This document shows positions 8,206 to 17,152 of a stretch of 64,000 nucleotides of DNA, piece by piece. A program made the translations under genes and the position numbers. Below the pieces are notes generated by a model. That model was not told the DNA's origin, did no database searches, and saw nothing but the letters and a program-made list of their open reading frames with translations. The first letter of the stretch is position 1. Each line of letters begins with the position of its first letter. Source of the stretch: Myxococcales bacterium (GTDB taxonomy: Bacteria; Myxococcota_A; UBA796; GCA-2862545); NCBI GenBank assembly GCA_019634415.1, contig JAHQVJ010000013.1, positions 62,001 to 126,000 on the forward strand. The letters are read 5' to 3'.

Positions 8206-10053
8206 CTACGGGTTGCTTCCTCCGCAGCCGATGGCGTCACAGGTGATGGTGGTCGAGCCCTGGAACTGCAGCACGTAGGTGGCCTTCGAGAACTCGCTCG
8301 GGAAGCCCTGTGCGAGACTGTAGGGATCGTTGGCGGTACCGAGCTTGCCGAAGTCCGTGTACGACAACGACAGATCGCCGGCGGCGCCGGGTGACGTCGA
8401 CATGTGGATCGCTGCGGAGTTCCTCCCCGACTGGTTGTTCGTCACGCTGCCCGACCACATCCACACCTCGGTCCGCGACGCCATGAGGAGGGCCGAGCCG
8501 ACCTCGGAGGTGTTGTCGGTGAAGGAGACGTTGCTCAGATCGGCCAGGGCGTCGAGCCCCAGCACCATCCCGCCACCGTGGACCTCGGCCTCGTTTCCGT
8601 CGAAGACGCAGGAAGACAGCGACATGTCGCACGCGCCGATCACGTACAGGCCGCCTCCGTACGTGGCCGTCCCGCCCTCGAAGTTCACCCCCGACAGCGT
8701 CATGGGGAGGTTGGCGGTCTCGCAGAACACGTGCAGCCCTCCGCCCTTGCCGGCCGTCTGGTTGCTCTGGAGCAGGCCGCCGGTCCACTGTGTGCCTCCC
8801 GCGGAGTCGACCACCACGGCGGCGGCCCCTCCCCAGGCGGCGAGCAGGTTCGGGTCGTCGGCCTGGTTGTTCGTCCAGGTGGTGAGCTCGGCCTGCACGG
8901 TCCCGAAGCCCTCCACGTAGAGGCCTCCACCCACCGTGGCGATGTTTCCGTCGAAGGTGCTGCGCGTCAGGTCCAGCTCGTCCTCCGTGGTACCCGACAG
9001 GCTCGAGGCCAGCAGCGCTCCCCCCTCGTGGATGGCGCGATTTCCCAGGAAGTCCACGTCGTCGAAGGTGCTGGGAGCCAGCACCATCACAGCGCCACCG
9101 TCGTCGGCCTCGTTGTCGTCGAACAGGTCGTTCGTGCTGTACACGCCTCCGTCCGCGAAGGCCGCGCCTCCGGCGTCCGTGGCGGAGTTGTCGTCGAAGA
9201 TGCTGTCGCTCGAGTTCAGTCCGCCGTAGGCGTAGATGGCGCCGCCGCGAAAGGCGTCGTTCGACGCGAACGTGGAGCCCAGGACGTCCACCTGAACGGC
9301 CAGGATGGCGCCGCCGTATCCGAAGGTCTGATCGGCGTCGTTGTGCTCCAGGAGGCTGTCCTGCAGTGCCACCGTGCTGGCTGCCACCACACCCCCGTTC
9401 TGCGCGCTGTTCTTCCGGGCGATGACGTCCATCAGCGCCACCGTGCCCCACAGCTCCGGTCCCTCGGGGTTGGCGCCCGACACCACGCCGCCTTGCTCGC
9501 CCTGCCCGCCGGTGAGGGTGAGGTGCTGCAGCGTGAGCATGGCCTGGGAATCCGACAGCTGGAACAGGGGACCCTCGCCTGTCCCATGAAGCACCACGGC
9601 GGCACGGTCTTGCACCTGGGAGCGCACGGTGACGGTGTGGGGCACCTCGACGGTCTGCACCACGTGTTCGCCGGTGCACACGTCCACCACCTCGTCGAAG
9701 GCGGCGGCTGCCACCGCCTCCTCCAGCGTGTCGAAGGCTCGGTCACCGAGGAGTGCCACGGGGGAGGGCGTTCTCGGATCGCAGTCGTCGTCGATCCCTC
9801 CGCATCGCCTCGGTGCGCCCGGATACACGCTCGGGTCTCCGTCGTCGCAGTCTCCGTCGTTGGGCACTGCGGTCTCGTCGCCGACGCACAGCGGCTGGCT
9901 CCGGTCTCCGAAGCCGTCCTCGTCGAGGTCGGCGAAGGCGGGCTCGCAGGGCTCGCTGGTGGGCGGAGGGGACTCCGACGTGCCCTCGGTGGTCGAGGCG
10001 CCCGTCAAGCAGCCCGCGCCTATCAGCCAGATCCCGATCGCCGCTGCTCGCAT
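8206..10053 (-). CDS. surface lipoprotein: MopE-type metal-binding segment plus parallel beta-helix repeats
   Basis: A 615-residue predicted lipoprotein. The signal peptide ends in the lipobox LIGAGC. Residues about 38-90 are Asp-rich and carry the myxobacterial metal-binding pattern (DLDEDGFGD, DCDDGDPSVYPGA, CGGIDDDCD) known from MopE-like proteins. The remainder is a chain of short beta-helix turns with repeated 'GGAIYA / SDSIFDDNSATDAGGAAFAD / FDDNEADDGGA' units, the polymorphic-outer-membrane-protein style of right-handed beta-helix. It is likely exported and surface-exposed, binding Ca2+ or other metals in the N-terminal part. The target is unknown. The ATG 10053 start gives a normal signal peptide. 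It is followed downstream by lipA after 32 bp but is unlikely to be related in function. Confidence 0.85.
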   Translation of the reverse strand: MRAAAIGIWLIGAGCLTGASTTEGTSESPPPTSEPCEPAFADLDEDGFGDRSQPLCVGDETAVPNDGDCDDGDPSVYPGAPRRCGGIDDDCDPRTPSPVALLGDRAFDTLEEAVAAAAFDEVVDVCTGEHVVQTVEVPHTVTVRSQVQDRAAVVLHGTGEGPLFQLSDSQAMLTLQHLTLTGGQGEQGGVVSGANPEGPELWGTVALMDVIARKNSAQNGGVVAASTVALQDSLLEHNDADQTFGYGGAILAVQVDVLGSTFASNDAFRGGAIYAYGGLNSSDSIFDDNSATDAGGAAFADGGVYSTNDLFDDNEADDGGAVMVLAPSTFDDVDFLGNRAIHEGGALLASSLSGTTEDELDLTRSTFDGNIATVGGGLYVEGFGTVQAELTTWTNNQADDPNLLAAWGGAAAVVVDSAGGTQWTGGLLQSNQTAGKGGGLHVFCETANLPMTLSGVNFEGGTATYGGGLYVIGACDMSLSSCVFDGNEAEVHGGGMVLGLDALADLSNVSFTDNTSEVGSALLMASRTEVWMWSGSVTNNQSGRNSAAIHMSTSPGAAGDLSLSYTDFGKLGTANDPYSLAQGFPSEFSKATYVLQFQGSTTITCDAIGCGGSNP

Positions 10054-10080
10054 GGTGCCTCCGGACCGCAGTGTAGCGGC

Positions 10081-10860
10081 TCAGCGCACCTCGGCTGAGG
10101 CGGGAATCAACTCGCGCCGCATCTCGAGCTGCTCCAGGGTGCCGTCGGGGCCCTCGATCTCCATCCGTCCCAGCGTGCCCTCGTGGCCGAGGCTGGTGGC
10201 GAGGAAGTCCTCCTGGCTCATCCCCGCCACGTCCACGCCGTCCATGGTGAGGATCAGATCGCCGCTGCGAAGCCCCGCATCGTGGGCGGGGGTGTCGGGG
10301 TGGACCTGCAGCACCAAGACACCATCCTCGCGAGGCTGGAAGCGAAAGCCGAAGCCGGCGGACCCCCCGCGGGGCAAGCGCAGGACCACCTCGATGTCGT
10401 CGCCAGGGACCGGGTCGACGGCCACCGCGGGCCCCGGGCGCTCCAGGAGACCCTGGACCCGCCACGCGCGCACGTCGCAGGGCTGGGCCGGCATGCGGAT
10501 CTCGAAGGTTCGATCGTGGCTCGGAATCCCCACGCGGCGCGCGCAGGCCCGCACCCAGACGCTGGCTCCCTGGAAGTCGCCCTCCACCACCCCGTGGATC
10601 CGCACCAGGGCCGCAGCCTCGCGCTCTGGAGGGGGCTCCTCGGGCGCCTCGCTCGGGGCGTCGGGGGCGACGCGCGGCGCAGGTGGGGTGGGGGGCGCTG
10701 GCGCCGATGGCACCGGTGCCTGCCGTGCGGGCTGCAAGGCCATGGCCGGGCGCACCGTGACCCGAGGCTCGGCAGGCACGCGAAACGCCCACCACGCCGC
10801 CACCAAGGCGATGGCCAGCAGCGCCGCGAGCACTGGCCACCTCACGCGGTCCTGGTGCAC
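10081..10860 (-). CDS. membrane-anchored PDZ-domain protein
   Basis: A 259-residue protein with one N-terminal membrane segment (WPVLAALLAIALVAAWWAF), then a Pro/Ala-rich linker (about residues 40-80), a small beta-rich domain, and a C-terminal PDZ domain (about 165-255) with 'GFGFRF...VLVLQVHPDTPAHDAGLRSGDLILTMDGVDVAGM', the usual carboxylate-binding-loop and GDxI pattern. No protease domain is attached, so it probably binds exposed C-termini or acts as an adaptor in the periplasm. The GTG 10860 start has GGAGG 5 nt upstream. Gene order suggests possible co-transcription with the desaturase upstream (27-bp gap) and the beta-helix lipoprotein downstream. Confidence 0.75.
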   Translation of the reverse strand: MHQDRVRWPVLAALLAIALVAAWWAFRVPAEPRVTVRPAMALQPARQAPVPSAPAPPTPPAPRVAPDAPSEAPEEPPPEREAAALVRIHGVVEGDFQGASVWVRACARRVGIPSHDRTFEIRMPAQPCDVRAWRVQGLLERPGPAVAVDPVPGDDIEVVLRLPRGGSAGFGFRFQPREDGVLVLQVHPDTPAHDAGLRSGDLILTMDGVDVAGMSQEDFLATSLGHEGTLGRMEIEGPDGTLEQLEMRRELIPASAEVR

Positions 10861-10887
10861 TTCAGCCTCCGACTGCCATTGTACGGG

Positions 10888-11784
10888 TCAGGAGTCCGGG
10901 AGGCGACGGGGACCTGCCCACATGCGCAGGTAGATCGACAGGAACGACGGCGCCGGATCCTTCGGATCGATGTGGGCCGGCAGATGGATCCACGGCAGCG
11001 TGGGGCTCCGGTGATGCACCAGGTGCAGGTGGTAGTTCAGGAAGATGGCCTGGACCACCGGGTTCACGTGCAGGTTCCAGGCGCCCTCGCGCACGTCCAG
11101 GGGGGACCAGGCGTGATCGGCGTACTGCAGCGCGGACCAGTTCAGCGCGAAGGCCGCGTAGCAGGCCGCCCAGCCCGCCACGGTGCCGCCCAAGACGACG
11201 AACAAGGTGGCTTGCAGCGCCATGCTCGCAGCGATCTCCAGGCGCAGCGTGGTGCGCTCGGCCGCCAGCAGCCCACCCACCATCGCGTTGGCGCTGGTCT
11301 GGTCGGCGAACCGGTTGGCCGCGGCCTCGAGCAAGCGTGGCGCGACCAGATAGGCCAGGCAGCCCAGCGGTGACAGCACCCAGAAGAAGCCCGTCAGCAG
11401 GCCGTACCACTGGATCACCTTGAGCACGGCGCTGTCGTCGGGGCCGATCCAGTCGAACCGCTCCACCTCGGACCGGTTGCGGCGGTGATGGCCCAGGTGG
11501 GCGGCTCGCTGAAAGCCGAATCCCGTCGGGAAGAAGGCGGCGAGCCACCGCCCGAGCCAGGCGTTCGTGCGCGCGCTCGGGTGGAGCACGCCGTGCACCG
11601 CCTCGTGCAGCAGCGAGAACACGGTGTTGCCGAGGAAGCTGAAGGACACGGCCGCAGCGGCCAGCTCCCACCCCGTGCGGGCGTGGGAGGCGCACCACAA
11701 CAAGGCCACACAGCCGCTCGTCGCGGCGGCGACCAGGACCAGGTTGAGCCGAGTGGGGATTCGCGCCCCGTCGGGCGGGCTCAC
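10888..11784 (-). CDS. membrane fatty-acid desaturase / hydroxylase family protein
   Basis: A 298-residue integral membrane protein with the three His clusters of the diiron desaturase superfamily: HEAVHG, HLGHHRR and HLHLVHHR, separated by hydrophobic segments. The family includes acyl-lipid desaturases, carotenoid ketolases/hydroxylases and related oxygenases; the sequence does not show which substrate is used. The GTG 11784 start overlaps the upstream NTF2-like stop (GTGA), so the two are probably translated together. It lies about 3 kb from the betaine-lipid operon but in a different transcription unit, so any role in the same membrane-lipid chemistry is only a guess. Confidence 0.8.
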   Translation of the reverse strand: MSPPDGARIPTRLNLVLVAAATSGCVALLWCASHARTGWELAAAAVSFSFLGNTVFSLLHEAVHGVLHPSARTNAWLGRWLAAFFPTGFGFQRAAHLGHHRRNRSEVERFDWIGPDDSAVLKVIQWYGLLTGFFWVLSPLGCLAYLVAPRLLEAAANRFADQTSANAMVGGLLAAERTTLRLEIAASMALQATLFVVLGGTVAGWAACYAAFALNWSALQYADHAWSPLDVREGAWNLHVNPVVQAIFLNYHLHLVHHRSPTLPWIHLPAHIDPKDPAPSFLSIYLRMWAGPRRLPDS

Positions 11785-12398
11785 CGCCGCCGGCCCAGCA
11801 GGAATCCGAGGATCAGTCCGCCCACCCCACCGACGGCCAGGCCGCCGCCGCCGGCGATCGCCAGCCAGCGCTGAGCCTCGTTCAGCAGGACGTTGTCGAA
11901 GGCCGGAAGGGAGGAATGCACCGCGACGATCTGCCAGGCACCGTCATCCCGCACGAGGGTGGCCGACCAGCGGGTATCCAACGCGATCTCCGAGCCGTCC
12001 GAGAAGGTGTAGGTGTCGAGGCTGGGACCCCAGGCAATGGCGGTGTTGCCCCCATTGTGGAAGATCGACAGCTCGTCGCTCTGCACGTCGAAGTCGAACT
12101 CCTCGATCAGCGCCTCCTCGCCCACGAGCATACGCTCTGCGTAGCCGCGGATGCCGTCGCCTCCACGAGCCACCTCGCCGGTGGTGGTGGTGAGCACGAT
12201 GTTCGGATGCACCGTGGCCACGAGTCCGTCGATGTCGCGCCCCGCGAGGGCCGACAGCAGGGCGGCCCGCACCTCGCGAAGCTCCTCGTGGAGCTGCTCC
12301 TCGGAGACGGGGGGCGGGGCTGCGGGGGCGGCCTCCGTGGGGGCTTCTGTGGGGAGGTCCTGGGCAACGGCCTGCAGGCACAGCGCGGCGATCAGCAT
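11781..12398 (-). CDS. exported SnoaL/NTF2-like (DUF4440-type) protein with C-terminal membrane anchor
   Basis: A 205-residue protein with an N-terminal signal sequence (MLIAALCLQAVA) and a Pro/Ala/Glu spacer. An NTF2-like cone domain follows (about residues 35-165): 'VRAALLSALAGRDIDGLVATVHPNIVLTT...' to 'DTRWSATLVRDDGAWQIVAVHSS', a typical DUF4440/SnoaL pattern. The C-terminus is a Gly-rich hydrophobic helix ending in RRR (GGLAVGGVGGLILGFLLGRRR), a tail anchor with cytoplasmic positive charges. Members bind or turn over small ligands; none can be assigned here. ATG 12398 has GGAG 8 nt upstream. The stop overlaps the desaturase start, suggesting a shared role. Confidence 0.7.
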   Translation of the reverse strand: MLIAALCLQAVAQDLPTEAPTEAAPAAPPPVSEEQLHEELREVRAALLSALAGRDIDGLVATVHPNIVLTTTTGEVARGGDGIRGYAERMLVGEEALIEEFDFDVQSDELSIFHNGGNTAIAWGPSLDTYTFSDGSEIALDTRWSATLVRDDGAWQIVAVHSSLPAFDNVLLNEAQRWLAIAGGGGLAVGGVGGLILGFLLGRRR

Positions 12399-12419
12399 GG
12401 TGACGACTCCTGCGTCACT

Positions 12420-13352
12420 CTATTCCAACGCGTTCTGCAGCCAGGCGAAGATGCCGTAGAACACCGTCGAGAGCAGCGGTGTGCGCAGGTAGTGGCTGGC
12501 TCCCCAGACGGGGTAGACGTGGCCTGGGGCCATCGCGTCGAGCAGCAGGCCGTAGCCATCGTTGGGCCCCAGCGGCGCCAGGTGGCCGTGCCGCGTAGCG
12601 ATGGTGCCGGAGAGGTGGCTCCGCAGCGGGAAGCCCACCACGGTGACCACGGGCACCCCTTCGGGCACGTCGCAGGAACCCTCGAGCAGCGGCGCTCGCC
12701 AGGAGAGCCCGTCGATGAACCCCGTGTCGATCTGGCGCAGCATCATCATCAATCGCACCAGCCACCAGGTGGTCCGGTGCCGGCGTCCCCAGTCGAGCAG
12801 CGGCGTGCCCTGCAGCAGGCCACCGAGGTTCACCCAGGCGCCGAGGGCGTCGCGGTGGGGGCCTGGCTCGCGCAGCGCCACCTTCAGCTCGGCGGCCGCC
12901 TTGCTGGCCGTGGTGAGGATCACCGAGCGAGGCGGGTGCTGGGCCAGCGCCTGTTGCAGCACCGTGCTGTTGGCCGAGATCGACGCCGTGCTGCCCAGCT
13001 CGATCAGGCCCGAGTCCATCCCCAGATCCTCGGCGATGTGGCGGAGCACGGCACCGTCGCCGCCGTACTCGGGGCGCTCCCGCCACCCTGCTGCGGGCGC
13101 CACCAACAGCGTGCCCAGGCTCGGCAGGTGGGTGTCGGGGGTGGGCTGGAACGCGTCCACGGCGTCGATGAACGCGCGATGCTCGCGCCGGGCCCACTGG
13201 TAGAGAACCGCCGTGGCCAGGTCCACGCCCTCACGGGCCGTCAGCTCCACCATCGAGGCGTGGCTGGGAGCCGAGCCATCGGCAGGGGCGATCTGGGGCA
13301 GCCGCTCGGCTGCCTCCCAGAGGAGCTGCGTCTCGTTGACCATGGGGAGCAT
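12420..13352 (-). CDS. unrecognised protein, possibly alpha/beta-hydrolase fold
   Basis: 310 residues from ATG 13352, or 307 from ATG 13343; the ORF track extends it into the divergent gene without support. I do not recognise the family with confidence. The segment 'PRSVILTTASKAAAELKVAL' resembles a strand-elbow-helix with a Ser at the position of an esterase nucleophile, though the Gly residues of GxSxG are missing. 'VPVVTVVGFPLRSHLSGTIATRHGHLAPLGPNDGYGLLLDAM' with its His residues could be the end of such a fold. Surrounding Trp-rich stretches look like a lid. It is first in the minus-strand run towards the NTF2-like and desaturase genes (21 bp) and is divergent from a radical SAM gene. Confidence 0.45.
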   Translation of the reverse strand: MLPMVNETQLLWEAAERLPQIAPADGSAPSHASMVELTAREGVDLATAVLYQWARREHRAFIDAVDAFQPTPDTHLPSLGTLLVAPAAGWRERPEYGGDGAVLRHIAEDLGMDSGLIELGSTASISANSTVLQQALAQHPPRSVILTTASKAAAELKVALREPGPHRDALGAWVNLGGLLQGTPLLDWGRRHRTTWWLVRLMMMLRQIDTGFIDGLSWRAPLLEGSCDVPEGVPVVTVVGFPLRSHLSGTIATRHGHLAPLGPNDGYGLLLDAMAPGHVYPVWGASHYLRTPLLSTVFYGIFAWLQNALE

Positions 13353-13383
13353 GGCGCCGCTGGTATCCTGCGCGCGGAGGAAG

Positions 13384-15075
13384 ATGGCCGTCGAGACGCC
13401 TCGAGTGTTGATCGTGACGGGCACGATGCTGGCGGTGGACGAGGGCTCCGTGTGGCGCGCCCTGGCCCGGCAGCTCGCGTCGATGCGGGCGTCGAGTGGA
13501 CCGTGGCTGGATCTCCGCCTGAAGCTGCTGGCCGTGCGCGAGCTGCTGGCACAGCGCGCACTGCGCAGGCGGGGGGGGGCCTGGTCGGCCACGGTGGATC
13601 GCCTGTTCACCGACGACGCGCCCGCTACCCCCGAGCTCACCGAGGTAGTGCTGGCCACGCTGCTGGAGGCCCGCGGGCTGCCCTGGGAGGCGACCACCTG
13701 GGCGCGCCTCGCCTCGGATCGAGTCGAGTGCTCTCGGCTGCTCGACCGGTGCTCGGTGGTGTTCGCGTCCACCACGCTGCTGCGCGACCTCTCCGAGCTA
13801 CAGCCCTTGGTGGCCCTGCTCCGGCGACCCGGCAACCGCATCGTGGTGGGGGGAGCGCTGGCGCCGCTGCTGCCGCCCACGTGGCCGGGCTCGCCCCACA
13901 TCGACGTGCTCGCCGTGGGGGAGGGGGAGCGCCTGCTCGACTCGCTGGCGGACTGGGTTCGGGGTGCGCCGCTCCGGCCTCCTCCCGGGGGGAACGTGAG
14001 GCGAGTGGGCGTCACCCAGGTCGTGACGGCGGGGCCCTCGCCGAGCCGCTCGCTCGACGATCTGCCACGCCCGGACTGGCGTCTCGCCGAGCGCTACCAC
14101 GGTCGGCCCTTGGAGCACGTCTACTACGAGAGCGTGCGGGGCTGCCCCTACCGCTGCAGCTTCTGCAACTACCCCTACCTGTTCGCCGACACGCGCTTCC
14201 GCACCAAGTCCGCCTCCCGGATCGCGGACGACTGGGAGGCCTATGCGCGGGCCGGGGTGAAGACCATCACCTGCCTCGACAGCTTGTTCACCGTGCCCCC
14301 CAAGCGGCTCGACGAGCTGTGTGCGCTGCTCGTGGAGCGGGACCTCGATCTCGAGTGGATCTGCTACGCGCGTGCCGACGATCTGACGGACCCAGCGAGG
14401 GTGCAGCGGATGCGGGCCGCGGGCTGCATCCAGGTACAGATCGGCATCGAGTCCGGCGACCCGGGTCAGCTGAAGCGCATGGACAAGCGCTGCGACGTGG
14501 AGCAGGGCAAGGCGGCCATCGCGCTGTGTCGGGAGCACGGCATCACCACGCTGTGCACGTTCATCGTGGGATTTCCTGGGGAGACCGCCAGCAGCCTCCA
14601 GGCCACCCTCGACTTCGTGCTGGAGGCGCAGCCCGACTTCTACTACCTCGCACCATTCACCACGCGGGTGCTCGGCGTGCCGATCTTGTCCGAGGCCTCA
14701 CGTGCCGAGCACGCCATCGAGACGAGCCAGGGCATCTCCTCGTCGGCGCCGTACTGGCGCCACGCCACCATGTCGTGTGCCGATCTCGCGGCTCCCCTCG
14801 AGTCCCTCAATCGCCAGATCGTGCAGGCCGGCGCGAGCCTCGATGCGACCTTGTTCTACCTGGCCACGCGCCGATACCGTCCCGCCGACAAGCCCGATCT
14901 GCTGGCGTTTCAGCGGGAGGCTGCGCAGGCCAGTCCGTGGCTGCGCCGAGGGCTGACGCGGCTCGGCCGGTGGGTTCAGACCCGGCTGGAGCGCGATCAG
15001 GAGCGCGTGCTCACCAGGGGGCAGCCCCCGGCAGGCACGATGAGCACCAGCCGGCGGGCCGGCGTGGGGCGGTAG
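13384..15075 (+). CDS. B12-binding-type radical SAM protein (third of three)
   Basis: A 563-residue protein starting at ATG 13384, with GGAGG just upstream. The N-terminal ~230 residues have the layout of a cobalamin-binding domain ('VVFASTTLLRDL...RIVVGGALAPLL...HIDVLAVGEGERLLDSL'), without the classical DxHxxG. The radical SAM core has the CxxxCxxC cluster site CPYRCSFC, followed by 'LDSLFTV' and 'CIQVQIGIESGDPGQLKRMDKRCD' as in B12-dependent methylases and cyclases. The substrate is unknown. It is divergent from 12420..13352. Its last 79 bp overlap, in convergent orientation, the 3' end of the P450 gene. Similar architecture to the two radical SAM genes of the neighbouring operon suggests related chemistry. 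Confidence 0.85.
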   Translation: MAVETPRVLIVTGTMLAVDEGSVWRALARQLASMRASSGPWLDLRLKLLAVRELLAQRALRRRGGAWSATVDRLFTDDAPATPELTEVVLATLLEARGLPWEATTWARLASDRVECSRLLDRCSVVFASTTLLRDLSELQPLVALLRRPGNRIVVGGALAPLLPPTWPGSPHIDVLAVGEGERLLDSLADWVRGAPLRPPPGGNVRRVGVTQVVTAGPSPSRSLDDLPRPDWRLAERYHGRPLEHVYYESVRGCPYRCSFCNYPYLFADTRFRTKSASRIADDWEAYARAGVKTITCLDSLFTVPPKRLDELCALLVERDLDLEWICYARADDLTDPARVQRMRAAGCIQVQIGIESGDPGQLKRMDKRCDVEQGKAAIALCREHGITTLCTFIVGFPGETASSLQATLDFVLEAQPDFYYLAPFTTRVLGVPILSEASRAEHAIETSQGISSSAPYWRHATMSCADLAAPLESLNRQIVQAGASLDATLFYLATRRYRPADKPDLLAFQREAAQASPWLRRGLTRLGRWVQTRLERDQERVLTRGQPPAGTMSTSRRAGVGR

Positions 15076-16223
15076 CCCGGAGCGAGCTCGGTGTGGAGCT
15101 GTTCGAGCAGGGTGCCGAGCACGACCTGCATCTGGCGCATCGCGAAGGGGCGTCCCACACACGTGCGCGCGCCGAGCCCGAAGGGGAACCATCCCTGGGG
15201 CGGGAGGTCTTGCTCGAACCGGGTGGGATCGAATCGCTCGGGCTCCGCCCAAACGGCCGGGTTGTGGTGGACGAGCCAGCTGCAGGGCGCCACGCGCTGT
15301 CCGGCAGCCACCTCGAAGCCGGCCAGCTGAACCGGACGTCGGGCCACCCGCGTGAGGTGCACCACCACCGGGCACAGCCGCATGGACTCGCGCAGGCAGG
15401 CGTCCAGCCACGTTGGCTCGGCGCGAGCGCGCAGCGTGTGTCCGTGCGCGTGCAGGTGGGCGAGGGCCCAGCTCATCTGGGCGGCCGCGGTGTCGTGGCC
15501 GAACAGGAGCAAGGCCAGCACCTCCGTGACCAGCACCTCGCGCTCCAAGCCATCCGCTCGCGCCGCCAGCTCCGCCACGAGACCCTCGCCCGCGTCCATG
15601 CGCTCGAGGCACCATGCGCGCAGGGCGTCTCTGCGGCGCAGGGCTCGGCCCCAGGCCGTCCATGGCCCCCAGTCGCGCTGTAGCGGTCGCAGGAACAGCA
15701 TGAGCGGGCTGTCGAAGGAGCCCAGGAACTCCGCCACGAGGTGACGCGACCGACCCACCACCTCGGGGCGGTCTCCGAACATCACCCGCGAGATCGCATC
15801 CAGCGCGATGGTGTGGAGCAGGTCGAAGGCACGAAACCGCTGGGGCAGCGCGCGGGCGCGCTCTCGCGTCACGTGCTGCAGCATCTCGTCGTAGCGGGCG
15901 AGCACCGCTCCGCGGAAGTGCCGTGCCACCAGCTGCTTGCGCTGGGCGTGGGCGGCGCCGTCGAGCATGATGAGGGAGTCGTCCCCCATGATGGATCGAA
16001 GCCCCACCACGGCTCGGCCCGCGTCCAGCTCCGGGTGGTTCACGGCGGGGGCGATGGTCTCCGGATCGCCGAGGAACAGCGTGCGGCCGAGTACGGGTAG
16101 GTCGCGCACGAAGGTGTGCCGCCCTTCCTCCGCGGCGGCACGCCCCAGGAACCCGTAGGGATCCCGTAGCCAGGGAACCGTGTTTCGCACCGTGCCCAAC
16201 GACATCGTCGATCGGAGGCTCAC
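14997..16223 (-). CDS. cytochrome P450
   Basis: A 408-residue soluble bacterial P450, last gene of the betaine-lipid operon. Diagnostic parts: the I-helix oxygen-activation motif 'LLFGHDTAAAQMSWAL', the K-helix ExxR in 'DACLRESMRLCP', and the heme-thiolate loop 'FPFGLGARTCVGRPFA' (FxxGxRxCxG). There is no fused reductase; a ferredoxin partner would come from elsewhere. I used GTG 16223, which overlaps the Rieske stop as GTGA and has GGAG 8 nt upstream; ATG 16205 is a shorter option. Likely reaction: hydroxylation or desaturation of a hydrophobic substrate. From context this could be a lipid made by the upstream genes, but that is inference. Confidence 0.93.
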   Translation of the reverse strand: MSLRSTMSLGTVRNTVPWLRDPYGFLGRAAAEEGRHTFVRDLPVLGRTLFLGDPETIAPAVNHPELDAGRAVVGLRSIMGDDSLIMLDGAAHAQRKQLVARHFRGAVLARYDEMLQHVTRERARALPQRFRAFDLLHTIALDAISRVMFGDRPEVVGRSRHLVAEFLGSFDSPLMLFLRPLQRDWGPWTAWGRALRRRDALRAWCLERMDAGEGLVAELAARADGLEREVLVTEVLALLLFGHDTAAAQMSWALAHLHAHGHTLRARAEPTWLDACLRESMRLCPVVVHLTRVARRPVQLAGFEVAAGQRVAPCSWLVHHNPAVWAEPERFDPTRFEQDLPPQGWFPFGLGARTCVGRPFAMRQMQVVLGTLLEQLHTELAPGYRPTPARRLVLIVPAGGCPLVSTRS

Positions 16224-17152
16224 GGGAGCTGCTCCAGGAACGTCACGAAGGAGCGCAGGACGGCATCGGCCTGCAGTGCAGGCGGCGCGTCGAAGCGCAT
16301 GCCCCGCAGCACCTGTACGTCCTGTCGCAGGAACGACGTGTACAGCCAGCGGGCCACGAGCAGGCGTGCCCCCACGATCCTCGACTCCGCCGGCACGCCG
16401 AACAAGCAGCGCGCCACGGTGTGCTCCCCCTTCGGCAGCACGCCCATGAGCACCGCGCTGCGCGTGCGGCCCAGATCCACCTCGGCGAGCATCACGCTGC
16501 CTCCGTGGCACGACACGCACACGTCGATGTGGTCGCCGGACAGCCGCCGCATCACGCGGTCGGACAGGGCGCGTCCCGTGACGCGCGAGACGTACTTCAG
16601 CTGGTAGGTGGTGGGATCCACCGTGGTGGCCACGGGCTCTGTGCGCAGCTCCCGGCGATGCACCGTGCGCAGGTGCTGCATGTCGAACCCGTTGGTGATC
16701 AGTGGCGGCCAGGGGCAGCCCACCTCCACCGGCGGGCCGGCGGCCCACGCCGTGTGCTCCCGATCCTGCACCAGCAGCCGAGGCGGCGCGAAGGGCTCGC
16801 CGCTGCCGCAGAACACGAACACCCCTCCGAAGCGCTCCACCACGGGCCGGGTGCGCACGCGGGGCGCCCGGTCGGGCTCGTCGGGTGCGCCCGGCATCTC
16901 CACGCAGCGGCCCTGCAGGTCGTAGCGGAAGTGGTGCAGCCCGCAGCGGACGGAGTCGCCCTCGAGTCGGCCTGCGGCGAGATCCGCGCCCATGTGGGGG
17001 CAGCGCGCGTCCATCGCGAAGGCGGTGCCGTCGGAGCTGCGTCCCACCACCACGCGGAGCTCGCCGACGTCCACCGGCAGGAGGCGGGAGCGTCGCACCT
17101 CGGAGGCCGTGGCCACCAGGAACCAAGCGTTGGGGCGGGGGGGCAGGTTCAC
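16220..17152 (-). CDS. Rieske-type non-heme iron oxygenase
   Basis: A 310-residue oxygenase-component protein. The N-terminal Rieske [2Fe-2S] domain has 'CPHMGADLAAG' and 'CGLHHFRYDLQG' (CxH ... CxxH, about residues 51-74). The catalytic domain has the mononuclear-iron motif in 'NGFDMQHLRTVHRREL', matching D-x2-H-x4-H. No reductase or ferredoxin gene is adjacent. The start is GTG 17152, overlapping the BtaB-like stop (GTGA), so the upstream part of the ORF-track entry is not used. Such enzymes hydroxylate, demethylate or desaturate; acting directly after the N-methyltransferase suggests, as inference, modification of a trimethylated headgroup or its precursor. Confidence 0.9.
   Translation of the reverse strand: MNLPPRPNAWFLVATASEVRRSRLLPVDVGELRVVVGRSSDGTAFAMDARCPHMGADLAAGRLEGDSVRCGLHHFRYDLQGRCVEMPGAPDEPDRAPRVRTRPVVERFGGVFVFCGSGEPFAPPRLLVQDREHTAWAAGPPVEVGCPWPPLITNGFDMQHLRTVHRRELRTEPVATTVDPTTYQLKYVSRVTGRALSDRVMRRLSGDHIDVCVSCHGGSVMLAEVDLGRTRSAVLMGVLPKGEHTVARCLFGVPAESRIVGARLLVARWLYTSFLRQDVQVLRGMRFDAPPALQADAVLRSFVTFLEQLP

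Noticed and set aside
11916-15683. 1255-aa plus-strand ORF spanning five real genes
   Set aside because: It crosses genes on both strands and has no coherent domain; a shadow frame.
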